Source: Cohaesibacter sp. ES.047
GTDB lineage: Bacteria > Pseudomonadota > Alphaproteobacteria > Rhizobiales > Cohaesibacteraceae
DNA length: 64,000 nucleotides
Direction: 5' to 3'
Assembly (NCBI RefSeq): GCF_900215505.1
Contig: NZ_LT907844.1
Coordinates: forward strand, 2,452,501-2,516,500
Made by a program: the position numbers and the translations under genes. Numbering within the stretch: the first letter of the stretch is position 1; every line of letters begins with the position of its first letter. The notes beneath the pieces are model-generated. The model was not told the origin of the DNA. It saw only the letters and a list, made by a program, of their open reading frames with translations, and searched no databases. Positions 8,685 through 18,235 of this stretch are shown piece by piece.

Positions 8685-8884
8685 CTTGGTCTCCTTTGTG
8701 CATCTGCATGCGCGTCACGATGAAGCACATCATGCAACGGCACCTAGCCGGGTTCAACCTTGCCATTGACAAAGGGATACAGTAGAAGATGACTGCCGTT
8801 ATCGTAAAGGGAAGGTGAGGAGCCTCATCTGCCCACATCCCTTCTGCTTATATCTGTCTTGGCCGAGAAAGGGCCCCGTCCATC

Positions 8885-9424
8885 ATGTATCCCGTCGTGC
8901 GCCTCACCAAGACTATACTGAGCGCCAGAGCCCAGTTGAAAAGAGAACGCTTGCCGTTTGAAAAGACGAGCGAGATTACTTTCATCTGCCGCCCTTGGGA
9001 TCTGGACATGTTCATGGAGATGAACAACGGGCGGGTTCTCACCCTTTATGATCTGGGGCGGTTTGATTATGCCATCCGCACCGGTTTCAGCGATGCCATG
9101 AAGAAGCAGAAATGGGGATTGGCCGTAGCCGGGAGTTCGACCCGCTATCGTCGCCGCGTTCGGTTATTCGACAAGGTGACCATGCGCACGAGGGTTGCGG
9201 GCATCGAAGGGCGCTGGTTTTACATGGCCCAATCCATGTGGGTTCGGGGGGAGCCGGTGTCATCGGCCCTGTTGCGCACGTGCGTCACGCAAAAGGGGCG
9301 CTCGCTTCTCGCCAGCGATGTCATGGCCTCCATTCCCGGAGCGAACGAGAGCGCTGCAGTCCCCGACTGGGTCGCTGCATGGTCTGAGGCTGACCTCTTG
9401 CGCCCTTGGCCACCCGAAGAGTGA
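8885..9424 (+). CDS. Hotdog-fold thioesterase family protein (acyl-CoA thioesterase/THEM6-like)
   Basis: 179 aa. WDLDMFMEMNNGRVLTLYDL matches the 4HBT active-site helix pattern, with Asp and paired Asn in place, and KWGLAVAGSSTRYRRRVRLF and TMRTRVAGIEGRWFY are the strands that follow. It is a soluble hotdog protein that probably hydrolyses acyl-CoA; substrate unknown. ATG at 8885 is the first in frame and keeps the hydrophobic N-terminal lead (VVRLTKTIL) seen in such proteins. Nothing else recognisable lies in the 9425-9683 gap after it. Confidence 0.8.
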   Translation: MYPVVRLTKTILSARAQLKRERLPFEKTSEITFICRPWDLDMFMEMNNGRVLTLYDLGRFDYAIRTGFSDAMKKQKWGLAVAGSSTRYRRRVRLFDKVTMRTRVAGIEGRWFYMAQSMWVRGEPVSSALLRTCVTQKGRSLLASDVMASIPGANESAAVPDWVAAWSEADLLRPWPPEE

Positions 9425-9683
9425 GTGGCTTGACAACCACACCCAAGAAAAAATGGGAAATTGTTAGGGTAGTTTTGAAATCCCCCCTATGCAAATCAAA
9501 ACAAAGAGATTACGGGGTGTGGAAATGGTCGCCCTCAACCCAATGCCTGTCTCCAAAGCAGCGCTCTGGTTGTCGACGGGACCAACGGCTCTTCTCGCAG
9601 TATCCTGACGCAAACCAGGTGCAGGGATCCATCCACCCGACATTTAGACTATGCAGGCTTGCTCCTGCTACAACGTTCTTCGG

Positions 9684-11171
9684 ATGATCGCCATGGCTCA
9701 GATGATCGCTCCCGTCGCGTCGCTTCTCTTTTCAGTTGTCCTGCTTCTGCTAGGCCATGGTCTCCAGATGACCATCGTGCCGCTTGCATCACTGTCCCTT
9801 CAGTTTGAAGGCTTCATGATCGGTCTTGCAGCGTCTGCCTACTTCGCTGGCTTTGTTGCAGGTGCCATCATCACGCCGCACGTGGTGGTGAGGGCCGGAC
9901 ATATTCGTGGCTTTGCCGTCATGGTCTCGTCCATGTCGGCTGCTGCGCTGTTGCATCCGTTGGTTACACAGGCCGAAGCCTGGATCCTGTTCCGCTTCAT
10001 GACTGGCTTCTGCATTTCCGGCCTTTATCTGATCATCGAGAGCTGGCTGAACGAATTCGCCGACAATTCGAACCGCGGCTTGATCATGTCGGTCTATATT
10101 GTCGTGAACTATGCTGCCTTCACCTGCGGTCAGCTCATGGCAACCTTGGCCGGGCCGGAGAGTTTTCATCTTTTTGCTATTGCCTCGATCATCATTTCGA
10201 TGGCCGTGATGCCCGTCGCCATGACGAAAGCGGCTCAGCCAGCTCCGATCGCCATCGTCAAGCTTGATCTGCGCAAGGTTTTCAAGACCTCTCCTGCCGC
10301 CATTGTTTCGGCGCTGGTGATTGGTGTGGTGGTGGGCTCTCACATGAGTTTCGCGCCGATTTATGCAGTGGAGAAGGGATATAACTCGATGTCCCAGGCA
10401 CCCATCTTTGCCGCGATGCTGGGGCTTGGCGGCATGCTCAGCCAATGGCCGATTGGTCGCTTCTCCGACAGGATGGACCGGCGTCTGGTTCTGCTTGTGA
10501 TCAGCATTCTGGGCATCTTCGCCTCGATCTCGATCACTTTGCTCGATTCTGGGAACTTTTATCTCTTCCTGTTTGTCGGGGCATTGATTGGCGCGGCAAC
10601 CCAGCCTGCCTATTCGCTCGCTGCTGCGCATGGATACGACCATGCGAATGAAAATGGCTATGTCCGCATGGCGGCAGGCCTTCTGGTGTCTTTCGGCGTT
10701 GGGTCATCGATTGGTCCGGTCGTCACCTCGGTGTTGATGCAATATATGGGTGTCGATGCTCTTTTCCTCTTCCCCTGCTTCCTGCTGGCTTTTCTGGTCG
10801 CCTATCTGGCGGTGAGGATCGTGCGCAACGACGCCTTGGTTGCCGAAGACAAGGACGACTTCGATTTCGCGTCCACCTCGGCGACCCTCGGTGGTGTTGT
10901 CTCTCCCGAACTGCTCAACGAAGAAGACCGCTATGTTGTCGTTCCCGATAGCTGGGAACCGTCCGAAGAAGAGGAAGAGATTTCCTCTGATGAAGACACA
11001 GAAGCAGCGGAGGCAGCGGACACTGAGGCTGAGCCGGAAGAGACGGACGAGGCACACGACGCTAAGGACGATGCTTCAGACGGCGCCCCAGTTTCGTCAG
11101 AGCAAAAGGTCTCTGCAGAGCAATCAGACGTCACAACAGATGACGAAGGGGCAGACAAGCCAAAAAGCTGA
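9684..11171 (+). CDS. MFS transporter (YcaD-like) with a long acidic C-terminal tail
   Basis: About 495 aa. Roughly twelve membrane segments fill residues 5-390 (first ones around VASLLFSVVLLLLGHGLQ and FMIGLAASAYFAGFVAGAI); the inter-half loop and GRFSDRMDRRLVLL are typical of MFS. After the last helix there is a cytoplasmic tail of ~100 residues, very rich in Glu, Asp and Ser (EEEEEISSDEDTEAAEAAD). Three in-frame ATGs (9651, 9684, 9693) are possible; none has a clear ribosome site, and 9684 keeps the family-like N-terminus. Substrate unknown. It converges on the GGDEF-EAL gene, whose stop is 25 bases away. Confidence 0.8.
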   Translation: MIAMAQMIAPVASLLFSVVLLLLGHGLQMTIVPLASLSLQFEGFMIGLAASAYFAGFVAGAIITPHVVVRAGHIRGFAVMVSSMSAAALLHPLVTQAEAWILFRFMTGFCISGLYLIIESWLNEFADNSNRGLIMSVYIVVNYAAFTCGQLMATLAGPESFHLFAIASIIISMAVMPVAMTKAAQPAPIAIVKLDLRKVFKTSPAAIVSALVIGVVVGSHMSFAPIYAVEKGYNSMSQAPIFAAMLGLGGMLSQWPIGRFSDRMDRRLVLLVISILGIFASISITLLDSGNFYLFLFVGALIGAATQPAYSLAAAHGYDHANENGYVRMAAGLLVSFGVGSSIGPVVTSVLMQYMGVDALFLFPCFLLAFLVAYLAVRIVRNDALVAEDKDDFDFASTSATLGGVVSPELLNEEDRYVVVPDSWEPSEEEEEISSDEDTEAAEAADTEAEPEETDEAHDAKDDASDGAPVSSEQKVSAEQSDVTTDDEGADKPKS

Positions 11172-11195
11172 TCCGGGTCTCCGTCTCTAGAGGGA

Positions 11196-14066
11196 TCAGT
11201 TGGTGCTGCCGAAGTAGGTCGTTGCCTTATCGTCATCGTCCTGCTTGCGAGGAGGCGGAGGGGTTAGCACCCCTTCATAGCGCTTCTCGCGCAGCCATTT
11301 GGTGACGAGATCGAAGCTCAGCGGGCGCGAGACGAGGTAACCCTGTACGGAACAATTGGCGATCTGGGATACGGTGCTCAGCTGCTGATGCGTCTCGATG
11401 CCTTCGCACACGACCCGCAACTGCATCAACTTGGACATGGACATCACGACCTCAACGATCGCCTGTTGCTTCTCGCAGCTTGAAATGTTGCTCACGAACG
11501 ACCGGTCGATCTTGATGCCGTCGACGGGCAAGTTCGATAGATGCGAAAGGGACGCATATCCGGTTCCGAAGTCATCCAGCTCGATATGAACGCCTCTTGC
11601 CGCCATGGCGCTGACAAGTTCCATGATGTTGGGGTGCTTGTTATCCATCAATGTGCTTTCGAGCAGTTCAACGGCCAGAAGGTCAGGGTTCACACCGTGC
11701 CGCTCGACGCTCTCGAAGAAGTCGTCAATGAGAATATTCTTCTTGAGGTGGGACGGAGACAGATTGATCGACAGGCGACCGAAATCGAGCCCTTCATCAA
11801 TCCATTTTCGCGCAGCAATCATCGCCTTTTCAAAGATCGTGCGACCAAGCGCCGATGCCATGCCATGTTGCTCGACCACGTCCATGAAGAGACCGGGGGG
11901 CAATTGGCCCTTTTCGGGATGGTTCCAGCGCAGCAGAGCTTCGATCCCGGTGACGCGTTCGTCTATCGTACTGATTTGTGGTTGGAAATAGAGCTCGAAC
12001 TGGTCCTGCTCAAGGGCGGTTCGCACGTCGGTTTCGATTTCGATGTCGCTGTCGACCTTCTCCTTCATCTCGGCTGCGAAGAACTGATAGCCGTCGCGTC
12101 CCATTTCCTTGGTTTTGTAAAGGGCCAGATCGGCGTAGATCATCAGGGATTCAAGATCAGAAGCATCGTCAGGATACACCGCGACACCGAGGCTCGCTGT
12201 TGGCCAAAGAGTGAGCGTGTCAGACTGAACCGGAATGGCCACCAGATCTGTGAGTTCCTGACACAGATCTTCAAGATCGGTCGTGCAGTCAACCTCGACC
12301 GTTGCCACGAATTCATCTCCGCCCCAGCGATAGGGATGGAATGTATGCACCTTTTCCGCAAGGAACATCAGGCGCGTCCCGATTTCCTTGAGAAGATGAT
12401 CGCCGACAGCATGGCCCATCGTGTCATTGACACGTTTGAACCGGTCAAGGTCGATTTGAACGATGGCAAAACGGCGCGGTGTCGTCGCTGACTTGAATTT
12501 CTTTTCCAGATCCTGCTGACAGCGTGCGCGGTTCGGAAGGGTGGTAAGCGCATCATAATAGGCGATATGCTGCAGAGCGTCTCGTGTTCGGCGCAATTCC
12601 GCCTCTCGTGCCCGGGCTGTCGTGACATCGGCATAGGTGGACAGGATATCGCCATTTGAGAGCTTGCGATCGGTGACAACGAGCTGAGTTCCGTCGTACA
12701 GCGCTATTTCGTGCTCGATTTCACCGTTTTCTTCGAGAGATTCGTTGCGCTTGTCGATCAGGGCCTGCGTTTCCCAACCCTCGGCGCGCCAGACCTGTTT
12801 CTCCACACAAAGGGTCAGCAACTCGCGCAACAGCAGACCGGGCTTGATGTGCTCGGCGATGGGGCCATTGAAATGCCTGAACGCATCATTGGCCATTACC
12901 AGTCTGTCCTTGCAATCCCAGATGACAAAGCCGTTCTTCATCGAATTGATTGAATTGAGCAGATGCGAATTAGTCTTGATCTGCTCGCGCTGGGCAGCAG
13001 AAAGATCGCGGGAAGCCTGTTCTGCTTCCTCGCGCTTGAACTTCAGATCCTCGATCATCTGGCTGCGTTCGGTCACATCGATGTGGGAGCTGACAAAACC
13101 GCCACCTTCAATCGGCCACCCTTTGATCTCGAGAACCTTGCCATTTGACATTTTCTTCTCCAGCACATGTGGCTGAAGCAAGAAGTCCTGATCGAAAGCC
13201 TTGTCAACGAGGTCTTCAACCGTATCTGCGCCAAGCTCATCAAGATCTCCCCGCTCGGCCATCAAACGGAGCAGATCCGTCATGTGACTGCCAACAGGAA
13301 ATTCCTTTTCCGATATGCTGTTAAGGTCATAGAAAGACGGATTGGCGATCTGCAGCCGGAAATCCGCGTCATAGGCACTGATGGAACCTGGAAAGTTTTC
13401 AAAGGTCGCCGACAGGAGACTGTTGTACTCCTTGAGAGCGTTCTCCTGCAGCTTGAGCTCGGTGATGTCGGTGCGGATGGAAATGATTTCTTCGAGCTTT
13501 CCGTCCTTGTCGTAGATCGGCATCACAGTTGTTGCAACCCAATAGATGCTGCCGTCCTTGGCGCGGTTTCGGATTTCTCCCGACCAACTCACGCCAAGCA
13601 CGATCTTCTGATACATGTCCTTGAACAGGCTCTTGTCATGGTAACCCGAGTTCAAGATGCGGTGGTTCTGGCCGACCAACTCGTCCCGGGAGTATTTGGA
13701 AATTTCACAAAACTTGTCGTTGGCATAGGTGATGGTGCCGCGGGCGTCGGTGATCGAAACGATGGCGTGGGAGTCGATGCCTGTCTTGTGAGAGGTATGT
13801 TTGCGCTCGAGCTTTTCTGCTTTGGTTTGCAGATGGCTCAGCTCTTGGGCGAGCCGCTTGACATGCTTGATCGAAAAATAGAGTCCGATCGACAGAAGCG
13901 TCGTCGCTGTTATGAAGATCTGGTTTGAAAAGGACAGGGCGTTTCTTGCGGTCTGGGTGCCTTCCCCAAACGAGAAATAAAGGAGCACGGCATCTCCGGC
14001 AAGTATGACAATCAGCAGGCAAAAGGCTATCAAATAGTCACGTTTGTTGCCAGTTCCTTCATGCAT
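11196..14066 (-). CDS. Membrane-bound PAS-GGDEF-EAL cyclic-di-GMP enzyme
   Basis: 956 aa. Two N-terminal membrane helices (about residues 10-30 and 48-66) are followed by a short coiled coil, an Aer-type PAS domain (~98-205, with HRILNSGYHDKSLF), a second PAS-7-like block (~215-335), a third (~370-490), then GGDEF (~500-660; RWGGDEF intact, no upstream RxxD inhibitory site) and EAL (~680-925). The EAL domain keeps EALLRW, NLSP, the ELLES glutamate, ELDDFGTGY, KIDRSFV and CEGIET, so both diguanylate cyclase and phosphodiesterase activity are possible. The tail is charged (PPPPRKQDDDDK). It probably senses redox or small molecules through PAS. Confidence 0.93.
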   Translation of the reverse strand: MHEGTGNKRDYLIAFCLLIVILAGDAVLLYFSFGEGTQTARNALSFSNQIFITATTLLSIGLYFSIKHVKRLAQELSHLQTKAEKLERKHTSHKTGIDSHAIVSITDARGTITYANDKFCEISKYSRDELVGQNHRILNSGYHDKSLFKDMYQKIVLGVSWSGEIRNRAKDGSIYWVATTVMPIYDKDGKLEEIISIRTDITELKLQENALKEYNSLLSATFENFPGSISAYDADFRLQIANPSFYDLNSISEKEFPVGSHMTDLLRLMAERGDLDELGADTVEDLVDKAFDQDFLLQPHVLEKKMSNGKVLEIKGWPIEGGGFVSSHIDVTERSQMIEDLKFKREEAEQASRDLSAAQREQIKTNSHLLNSINSMKNGFVIWDCKDRLVMANDAFRHFNGPIAEHIKPGLLLRELLTLCVEKQVWRAEGWETQALIDKRNESLEENGEIEHEIALYDGTQLVVTDRKLSNGDILSTYADVTTARAREAELRRTRDALQHIAYYDALTTLPNRARCQQDLEKKFKSATTPRRFAIVQIDLDRFKRVNDTMGHAVGDHLLKEIGTRLMFLAEKVHTFHPYRWGGDEFVATVEVDCTTDLEDLCQELTDLVAIPVQSDTLTLWPTASLGVAVYPDDASDLESLMIYADLALYKTKEMGRDGYQFFAAEMKEKVDSDIEIETDVRTALEQDQFELYFQPQISTIDERVTGIEALLRWNHPEKGQLPPGLFMDVVEQHGMASALGRTIFEKAMIAARKWIDEGLDFGRLSINLSPSHLKKNILIDDFFESVERHGVNPDLLAVELLESTLMDNKHPNIMELVSAMAARGVHIELDDFGTGYASLSHLSNLPVDGIKIDRSFVSNISSCEKQQAIVEVVMSMSKLMQLRVVCEGIETHQQLSTVSQIANCSVQGYLVSRPLSFDLVTKWLREKRYEGVLTPPPPRKQDDDDKATTYFGSTN

Positions 14067-14312
14067 CCCGATATCCTCGAACTCTGTCCAAACAGTCCCC
14101 GGATGAAATGGCCATCACTCATTTGGCAGCCCTAAAAGTCATCGTCCGAGTATTCCGCTGCTTTCGATCCGTGTCACAACGAAGGTTCAGTGAGCATCAC
14201 AGAAAAATATTGAAATATATATAAACGCCCCGTGGAAATTGGCAGGAGGGCAGGTCGCGCCCCTCAACAAGCGCCAAGGGGCGCTTTACCGAGCGGCATC
14301 GCGGCTCATGAA

Positions 14313-14350
14313 TGAAAAAATCCCGCACTTCTGTTGGGAAATGCGGGATT
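14313..14350 (-). terminator. Intrinsic terminator of the chemoreceptor gene
   Basis: On the minus strand, AATCCCGCA pairs with TGCGGGATT over a 14-base loop and is followed by TTTTTT. It lies ~70 bases past the chemoreceptor stop. The rest of the 14067-14420 gap has another GC hairpin around 14259-14290 and an AT-rich stretch near 14205-14222, presumably the promoter of the GGDEF-EAL gene; no coding frame is convincing. Confidence 0.8.
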
Positions 14351-14420
14351 GAAGAGCTTGTCTGTCTGGGAAACATCTTGAAACAATTGCCCAAAAGGCG
14401 TTTCAGGATCGTTTCAGGGG

Positions 14421-16160
14421 TCAGGCTGCTGTCGCTTCCTGAGTATCCGTGCGATGCTCCCGAACACCTGAGAGGAAGTCAACGATCTGCTGCTCCAGAG
14501 AATCCATCTGTTCACAAAGCTCGCGCATGTTGTCAGACATGATGACGGACGATTTGCCATTCTCGCCGGCCAGACCATTGAGGGCTTCCGCATTGTGCGA
14601 AACGTCACGGCTCCCCGCAGCTGCAAGTGTGATAGAGCTGGAAATCTCGCCGGTTGCCGTTCCCTGTTCCTCAACCGCAGCAGCAATCGTGCTCGATATA
14701 GCCGTCATGCTGTCGATGGTTTTCTTGACCAGCCCGATCGCGTCGACTGCACCGGAAATGTTGTTCTGGATGGAGACGATCTGGCCTGAGATTTCCTCGG
14801 TGGCGTTGCCGGTCTGCGAAGCAAGATCCTTGACCTCTGCGGCAACGACGGCAAAGCCTCTGCCGGCTTCACCTGCTCTTGCCGCTTCGATGGTCGCGTT
14901 GAGCGCCAGAAGATTGGTCTGTTCCGCGATATCCTGAATGAGACCGACGATCCTGCCGATGGCATCGGATGCCTGCGAAAGTGTGGAGATCACATGAGAT
15001 GCTTTGTTCACCTCATCCACCGCAGTTTCGGCGACACCACGTGACTCTTCTACCTGAACGGCAATCTCTGAAATCGAGGCTGTCATTTCCTCGGTCGCGC
15101 TTGCAACGGTTTCCACGTTGGTGCTCGATTCTTCCATGGCCGAAGAAATCGTTGTCACACGATCGGTGTTTTCCTTGGCGCGATCAGCGAGAAGGCTCAT
15201 TTCCTGCTCAAGCATCTCAGCCCCTTGCTTGACCTGCGTAAAGATCGAGCCGACCTGCCGGTCGAATGTATCCGCCATCTCAAGCAACATCTTTCGCTGC
15301 TGTTCTTCTGCCAGCGCCTTCTGTTCAGCCTGTTGTGCTTCAAGGGTCAGTCGTTCATTCGCGTTGTCGCGGAAAACCAGCAAGGCCTTGCTCATATTCC
15401 CGATTTCATCGCGCCGCTTCTGATGCGGAATGGAAATGTCGAGTTGGCCTTCCGCCAGTTGCAGCATCGAATGAACAATTTGGCCAATCGGACGGGTAAT
15501 GCTGATCGCAAGAAAGACCGAGACGGAGCTGAGCACTGCCAAGATGATCAGGCTGCTGATGAGCAGACTTTTCAGATTTGACCAGTAGATCGCATCGAGA
15601 TCATCGATGTAAGAGCCGGTTCCGACAACCCAGCCCCAGTCCTTGTGATAGTCGACATACGCCATCTTTGGAACCGGCTGGCTGTTGCCCGGGCGTGGCC
15701 AGGAGTAGCGAACGACGCCGCCACCATCGTGGGCAACGTTGACGAACTCCCGCATGAAATAAAGACCGTTGGGATCCTGCTTGTCCGACATGTCAACCCC
15801 TTTAAGTTCGGGATCGGTCCCATGCATGACGAAGACCGCGTTGTCGTCATTGATCCAGAAATAGTCGCCGTCATTGTAACGCAGAATCGACAGGGCTTCT
15901 TGTGCGCGAGTCTGTGCTTCCTCCACACTCATCTGACCCGCCTTTGCCTGACGATCGAACGACTCAATCGTGGCCATAGCGGTTTCGATCAGATGTTTGA
16001 GTTCCAGACTTTTCGAGCGCTCGAGATCCTCTCTGCTGAAAAAACTGCTTTGCACAGTGAGAACACCGATCCCCAAAATGGACACAAGAACGATGAAATA
16101 GATTTTCGCTGACAGACCATGAAGCCATGCCGGAAAAATTGAACGTTTTTTGGATGTCAT
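14421..16160 (-). CDS. Methyl-accepting chemotaxis protein with a single Cache domain
   Basis: 579 aa from ATG 16160, which follows AGAGG at a good distance; an ATG at 16223 is less likely. TM1 lies at ~17-38, then a periplasmic sCache_2 domain (~45-190: [38 protein letters not shown]), TM2 (~200-220), HAMP (~222-275) and the coiled signalling domain with the hairpin tip [19 protein letters not shown]. Cache domains of this type commonly bind small organic acids. No C-terminal CheR/CheB pentapeptide is present. No che genes lie nearby. Confidence 0.93.
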   Translation of the reverse strand: MTSKKRSIFPAWLHGLSAKIYFIVLVSILGIGVLTVQSSFFSREDLERSKSLELKHLIETAMATIESFDRQAKAGQMSVEEAQTRAQEALSILRYNDGDYFWINDDNAVFVMHGTDPELKGVDMSDKQDPNGLYFMREFVNVAHDGGGVVRYSWPRPGNSQPVPKMAYVDYHKDWGWVVGTGSYIDDLDAIYWSNLKSLLISSLIILAVLSSVSVFLAISITRPIGQIVHSMLQLAEGQLDISIPHQKRRDEIGNMSKALLVFRDNANERLTLEAQQAEQKALAEEQQRKMLLEMADTFDRQVGSIFTQVKQGAEMLEQEMSLLADRAKENTDRVTTISSAMEESSTNVETVASATEEMTASISEIAVQVEESRGVAETAVDEVNKASHVISTLSQASDAIGRIVGLIQDIAEQTNLLALNATIEAARAGEAGRGFAVVAAEVKDLASQTGNATEEISGQIVSIQNNISGAVDAIGLVKKTIDSMTAISSTIAAAVEEQGTATGEISSSITLAAAGSRDVSHNAEALNGLAGENGKSSVIMSDNMRELCEQMDSLEQQIVDFLSGVREHRTDTQEATAA

Positions 16161-16764
16161 TAGAATTGCCTCTTGAGCCTTAGTACGGGCTGTGGCCAGC
16201 ATAGCGTATGGAGAAACAACCATGGATTGTTTTTATTAGTATTCTATAACAATCTTAATGAATGCTAAAACATTAGCATCTTCTAAGAAGGGAATCTTCA
16301 ATGTATGTAAATATACTTATAGTAGATTATTGGGTATGCAATACTTGCATAATGTGGTCGTGTATTGAGTGTAAGAAGGTTTTTTTGGATCTTTCCAGCA
16401 AGAATACAATGAAAATAAAATGCGTTATATTCGAAATTTGGAGATTTATATGATCATAAAATTTATAAAAAATGATAGTATATTGAACTGATGATTTATC
16501 AATATTTATTGATCTATTTTAATTCGAAGAACGAATTTATAACGACTTTTCATCTATGCACCAATAAAGTGCGTATCGATGTCATGTCTAGCCAAGCATG
16601 TTGGGAGATGATAATAACAACAATTCAATTCATCCACCGGTGCCGTATTCTCGTTTCCCCGGTTCATCCGATTTAGACATTTCAGTCCCGATCATTAACG
16701 CAAACAGCTGCTCGCGTTGTCAGCGTGCAATGGTTTTGGGCTCTACTTTTTTGGAGCACTTCAA
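16161..16764. other. AT-rich intergenic region
   Basis: About 600 bases without a convincing gene. From ~16220 to ~16600 the base composition is strikingly AT-rich compared with the surrounding GC-rich genes. It should contain the divergent promoters of the chemoreceptor and the Bcr/CflA gene; a frame at 16491-16676 is not supported by any motif or ribosome site. Confidence 0.6.
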
Positions 16765-18051
16765 GTGACCCAGCAGACCACGGTCAATCCTCCGTCGGAG
16801 GCGCAAACGCCGAACGAAACTGACAAGGATCAGGCGCAGCCGAACATGCCCTTTGCAGAATTCATCATCTTGATGGCGCTATTGATGTCACTTCCAGCCC
16901 TCAGCACCGATGCGATTCTGCCCTCTCTGGATCAAGTGGGCAGGGAGCTGGGCCATACCGTTCCTCAGGACCTGCAAAAGGTCATCACGACGCTGTTTGC
17001 CGGTCTGGCGATTGGCCAGCTGTTCTATGGCCCCCTGTCTGATCAGCTTGGTCGCAAGAAGACCATTTTCATCGGTATGGCGATCTTCATTGCTGGCAAC
17101 ATTCTTGCGATGGTCTCCACCTCGTTTGAAACGCTGATGCTCGGGCGGTTCCTGCAAGGCATCGGTGTTGCCGGACCGCGCATCGTGTTGATCGCGCTGG
17201 TGCGGGATCTGTTTGTCGGGCGTGCGATGGCGCGGGTGATGTCCTTTGTCATGGGCGTGTTCATTTTTGTTCCCGTCATAGCGCCGATCCTCGGACAGGT
17301 GGTGGCGCAAATCGCTGGCTGGCGATCGCTGTTTTTGTTTTTCATGCTTTTGTCGACCATCGGAGGCGTTTGGCTCTTGGTCCGGCAGAAGGAAACCCTG
17401 CCCCCATCACGCCGGATCAAGATCTCGCCAGCATCGCTCTGGAATGGCACACGCACGGTCTTCACCACCGTCAGCTGTTTGGGTTACATGATTGGCGCTG
17501 GCATCGTTATGGGGCCATTCGTCCTTTACATCAGTATTGCACAGCACCTGTTCCAGTCCACCTACGGTCTTGGTGAGAATTTCCCATACTTCTTTGCCGG
17601 TTTGGCTCTGTCGATCGGCGTCGCCTCGTTTGCCAACAGCCGGCTGGCGGTTCACTTCGGCATGCGCCGCGTCGCCAAGACGGCGGTAACAGCCCTGATT
17701 ATACTGGCTGCCATATCGCTTGCCGTATCTTACCCCTACGGATTTGTTCCACCACTCTGGCTCTTCGTTGCCATGTTCTGCCCCATGTTCTTCTGCATTG
17801 GCCTGATGTTCGGCAACATGAACTCGCTGGCCATGGAAGAAGTCGGGCATGTCGCCGGTATGGCATCCGCGTGGGTCGGTGCCATCTCGACCTTCATTGC
17901 CATGGGGATCGCGACGGGCCTCGGGCTGATTTATGACGGCTCCATTCTGGCACTCGCCGGTGCTTTTGTTTTTTGTGGCCTCGCGTCGGTCACGGTGATC
18001 ACGGTGACCGAAAAGCTGCGTCCCAAGACGGAAGCGGCAAACCGTTCCTAG
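16765..18051 (+). CDS. Bcr/CflA-family multidrug efflux MFS transporter
   Basis: 428 aa from GTG 16765, preceded by GGAG eight bases away; a longer reading from 16717 gives an unlikely hydrophobic lead. Twelve predicted helices begin around FAEFIILMALLMSLPALSTD. The motif-A loop reads GPLSDQLGRKKTIFIG and RFLQGIGVAGPRIVLIALVRD is characteristic of the Bcr/CflA drug:proton antiporter subgroup. It sits in the inner membrane and would export small toxic compounds such as sulfonamides, bicyclomycin-like drugs or metabolites. It has no adjacent regulator. Confidence 0.88.
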   Translation: MTQQTTVNPPSEAQTPNETDKDQAQPNMPFAEFIILMALLMSLPALSTDAILPSLDQVGRELGHTVPQDLQKVITTLFAGLAIGQLFYGPLSDQLGRKKTIFIGMAIFIAGNILAMVSTSFETLMLGRFLQGIGVAGPRIVLIALVRDLFVGRAMARVMSFVMGVFIFVPVIAPILGQVVAQIAGWRSLFLFFMLLSTIGGVWLLVRQKETLPPSRRIKISPASLWNGTRTVFTTVSCLGYMIGAGIVMGPFVLYISIAQHLFQSTYGLGENFPYFFAGLALSIGVASFANSRLAVHFGMRRVAKTAVTALIILAAISLAVSYPYGFVPPLWLFVAMFCPMFFCIGLMFGNMNSLAMEEVGHVAGMASAWVGAISTFIAMGIATGLGLIYDGSILALAGAFVFCGLASVTVITVTEKLRPKTEAANRS

Positions 18052-18190
18052 GCACTGATTCCAACCAAAACCCGTGCTATGGTTGCCTGAGACCTACGCC
18101 CAAGGCGGTATTGCTCACGAAATGGCCGCAATCGGCTGAATAGGTCTTTCAGCCGCTCGACGCGAGCTTACGGATCAGGACAATGCCGCC

Positions 18191-18235
18191 ATAACACGGA
18201 ACGCCATGACACGGAACGCCATGACACGGAACGCA
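18191..18235 (+). repeat. Three tandem copies of a 15-base unit spanning the start codon
   Basis: Units ataacacggaacgcc, atgacacggaacgcc and atgacacggaacgca follow each other directly. Being 15 bases, the unit stays in frame and supplies two consecutive ATG codons, so the N-terminus reads MTRNAMTRN. Confidence 0.9.

Noticed and set aside
11168-11199. CTGATCC...GGATCAG pair between the MFS and GGDEF-EAL stops
   Set aside because: Seven pairs over an 18-base loop and no T-run; possible but not convincing as a terminator.
16491-16676. 61-residue frame in the AT-rich gap
   Set aside because: No ribosome site or motif; short frames of this size are expected in such sequence.
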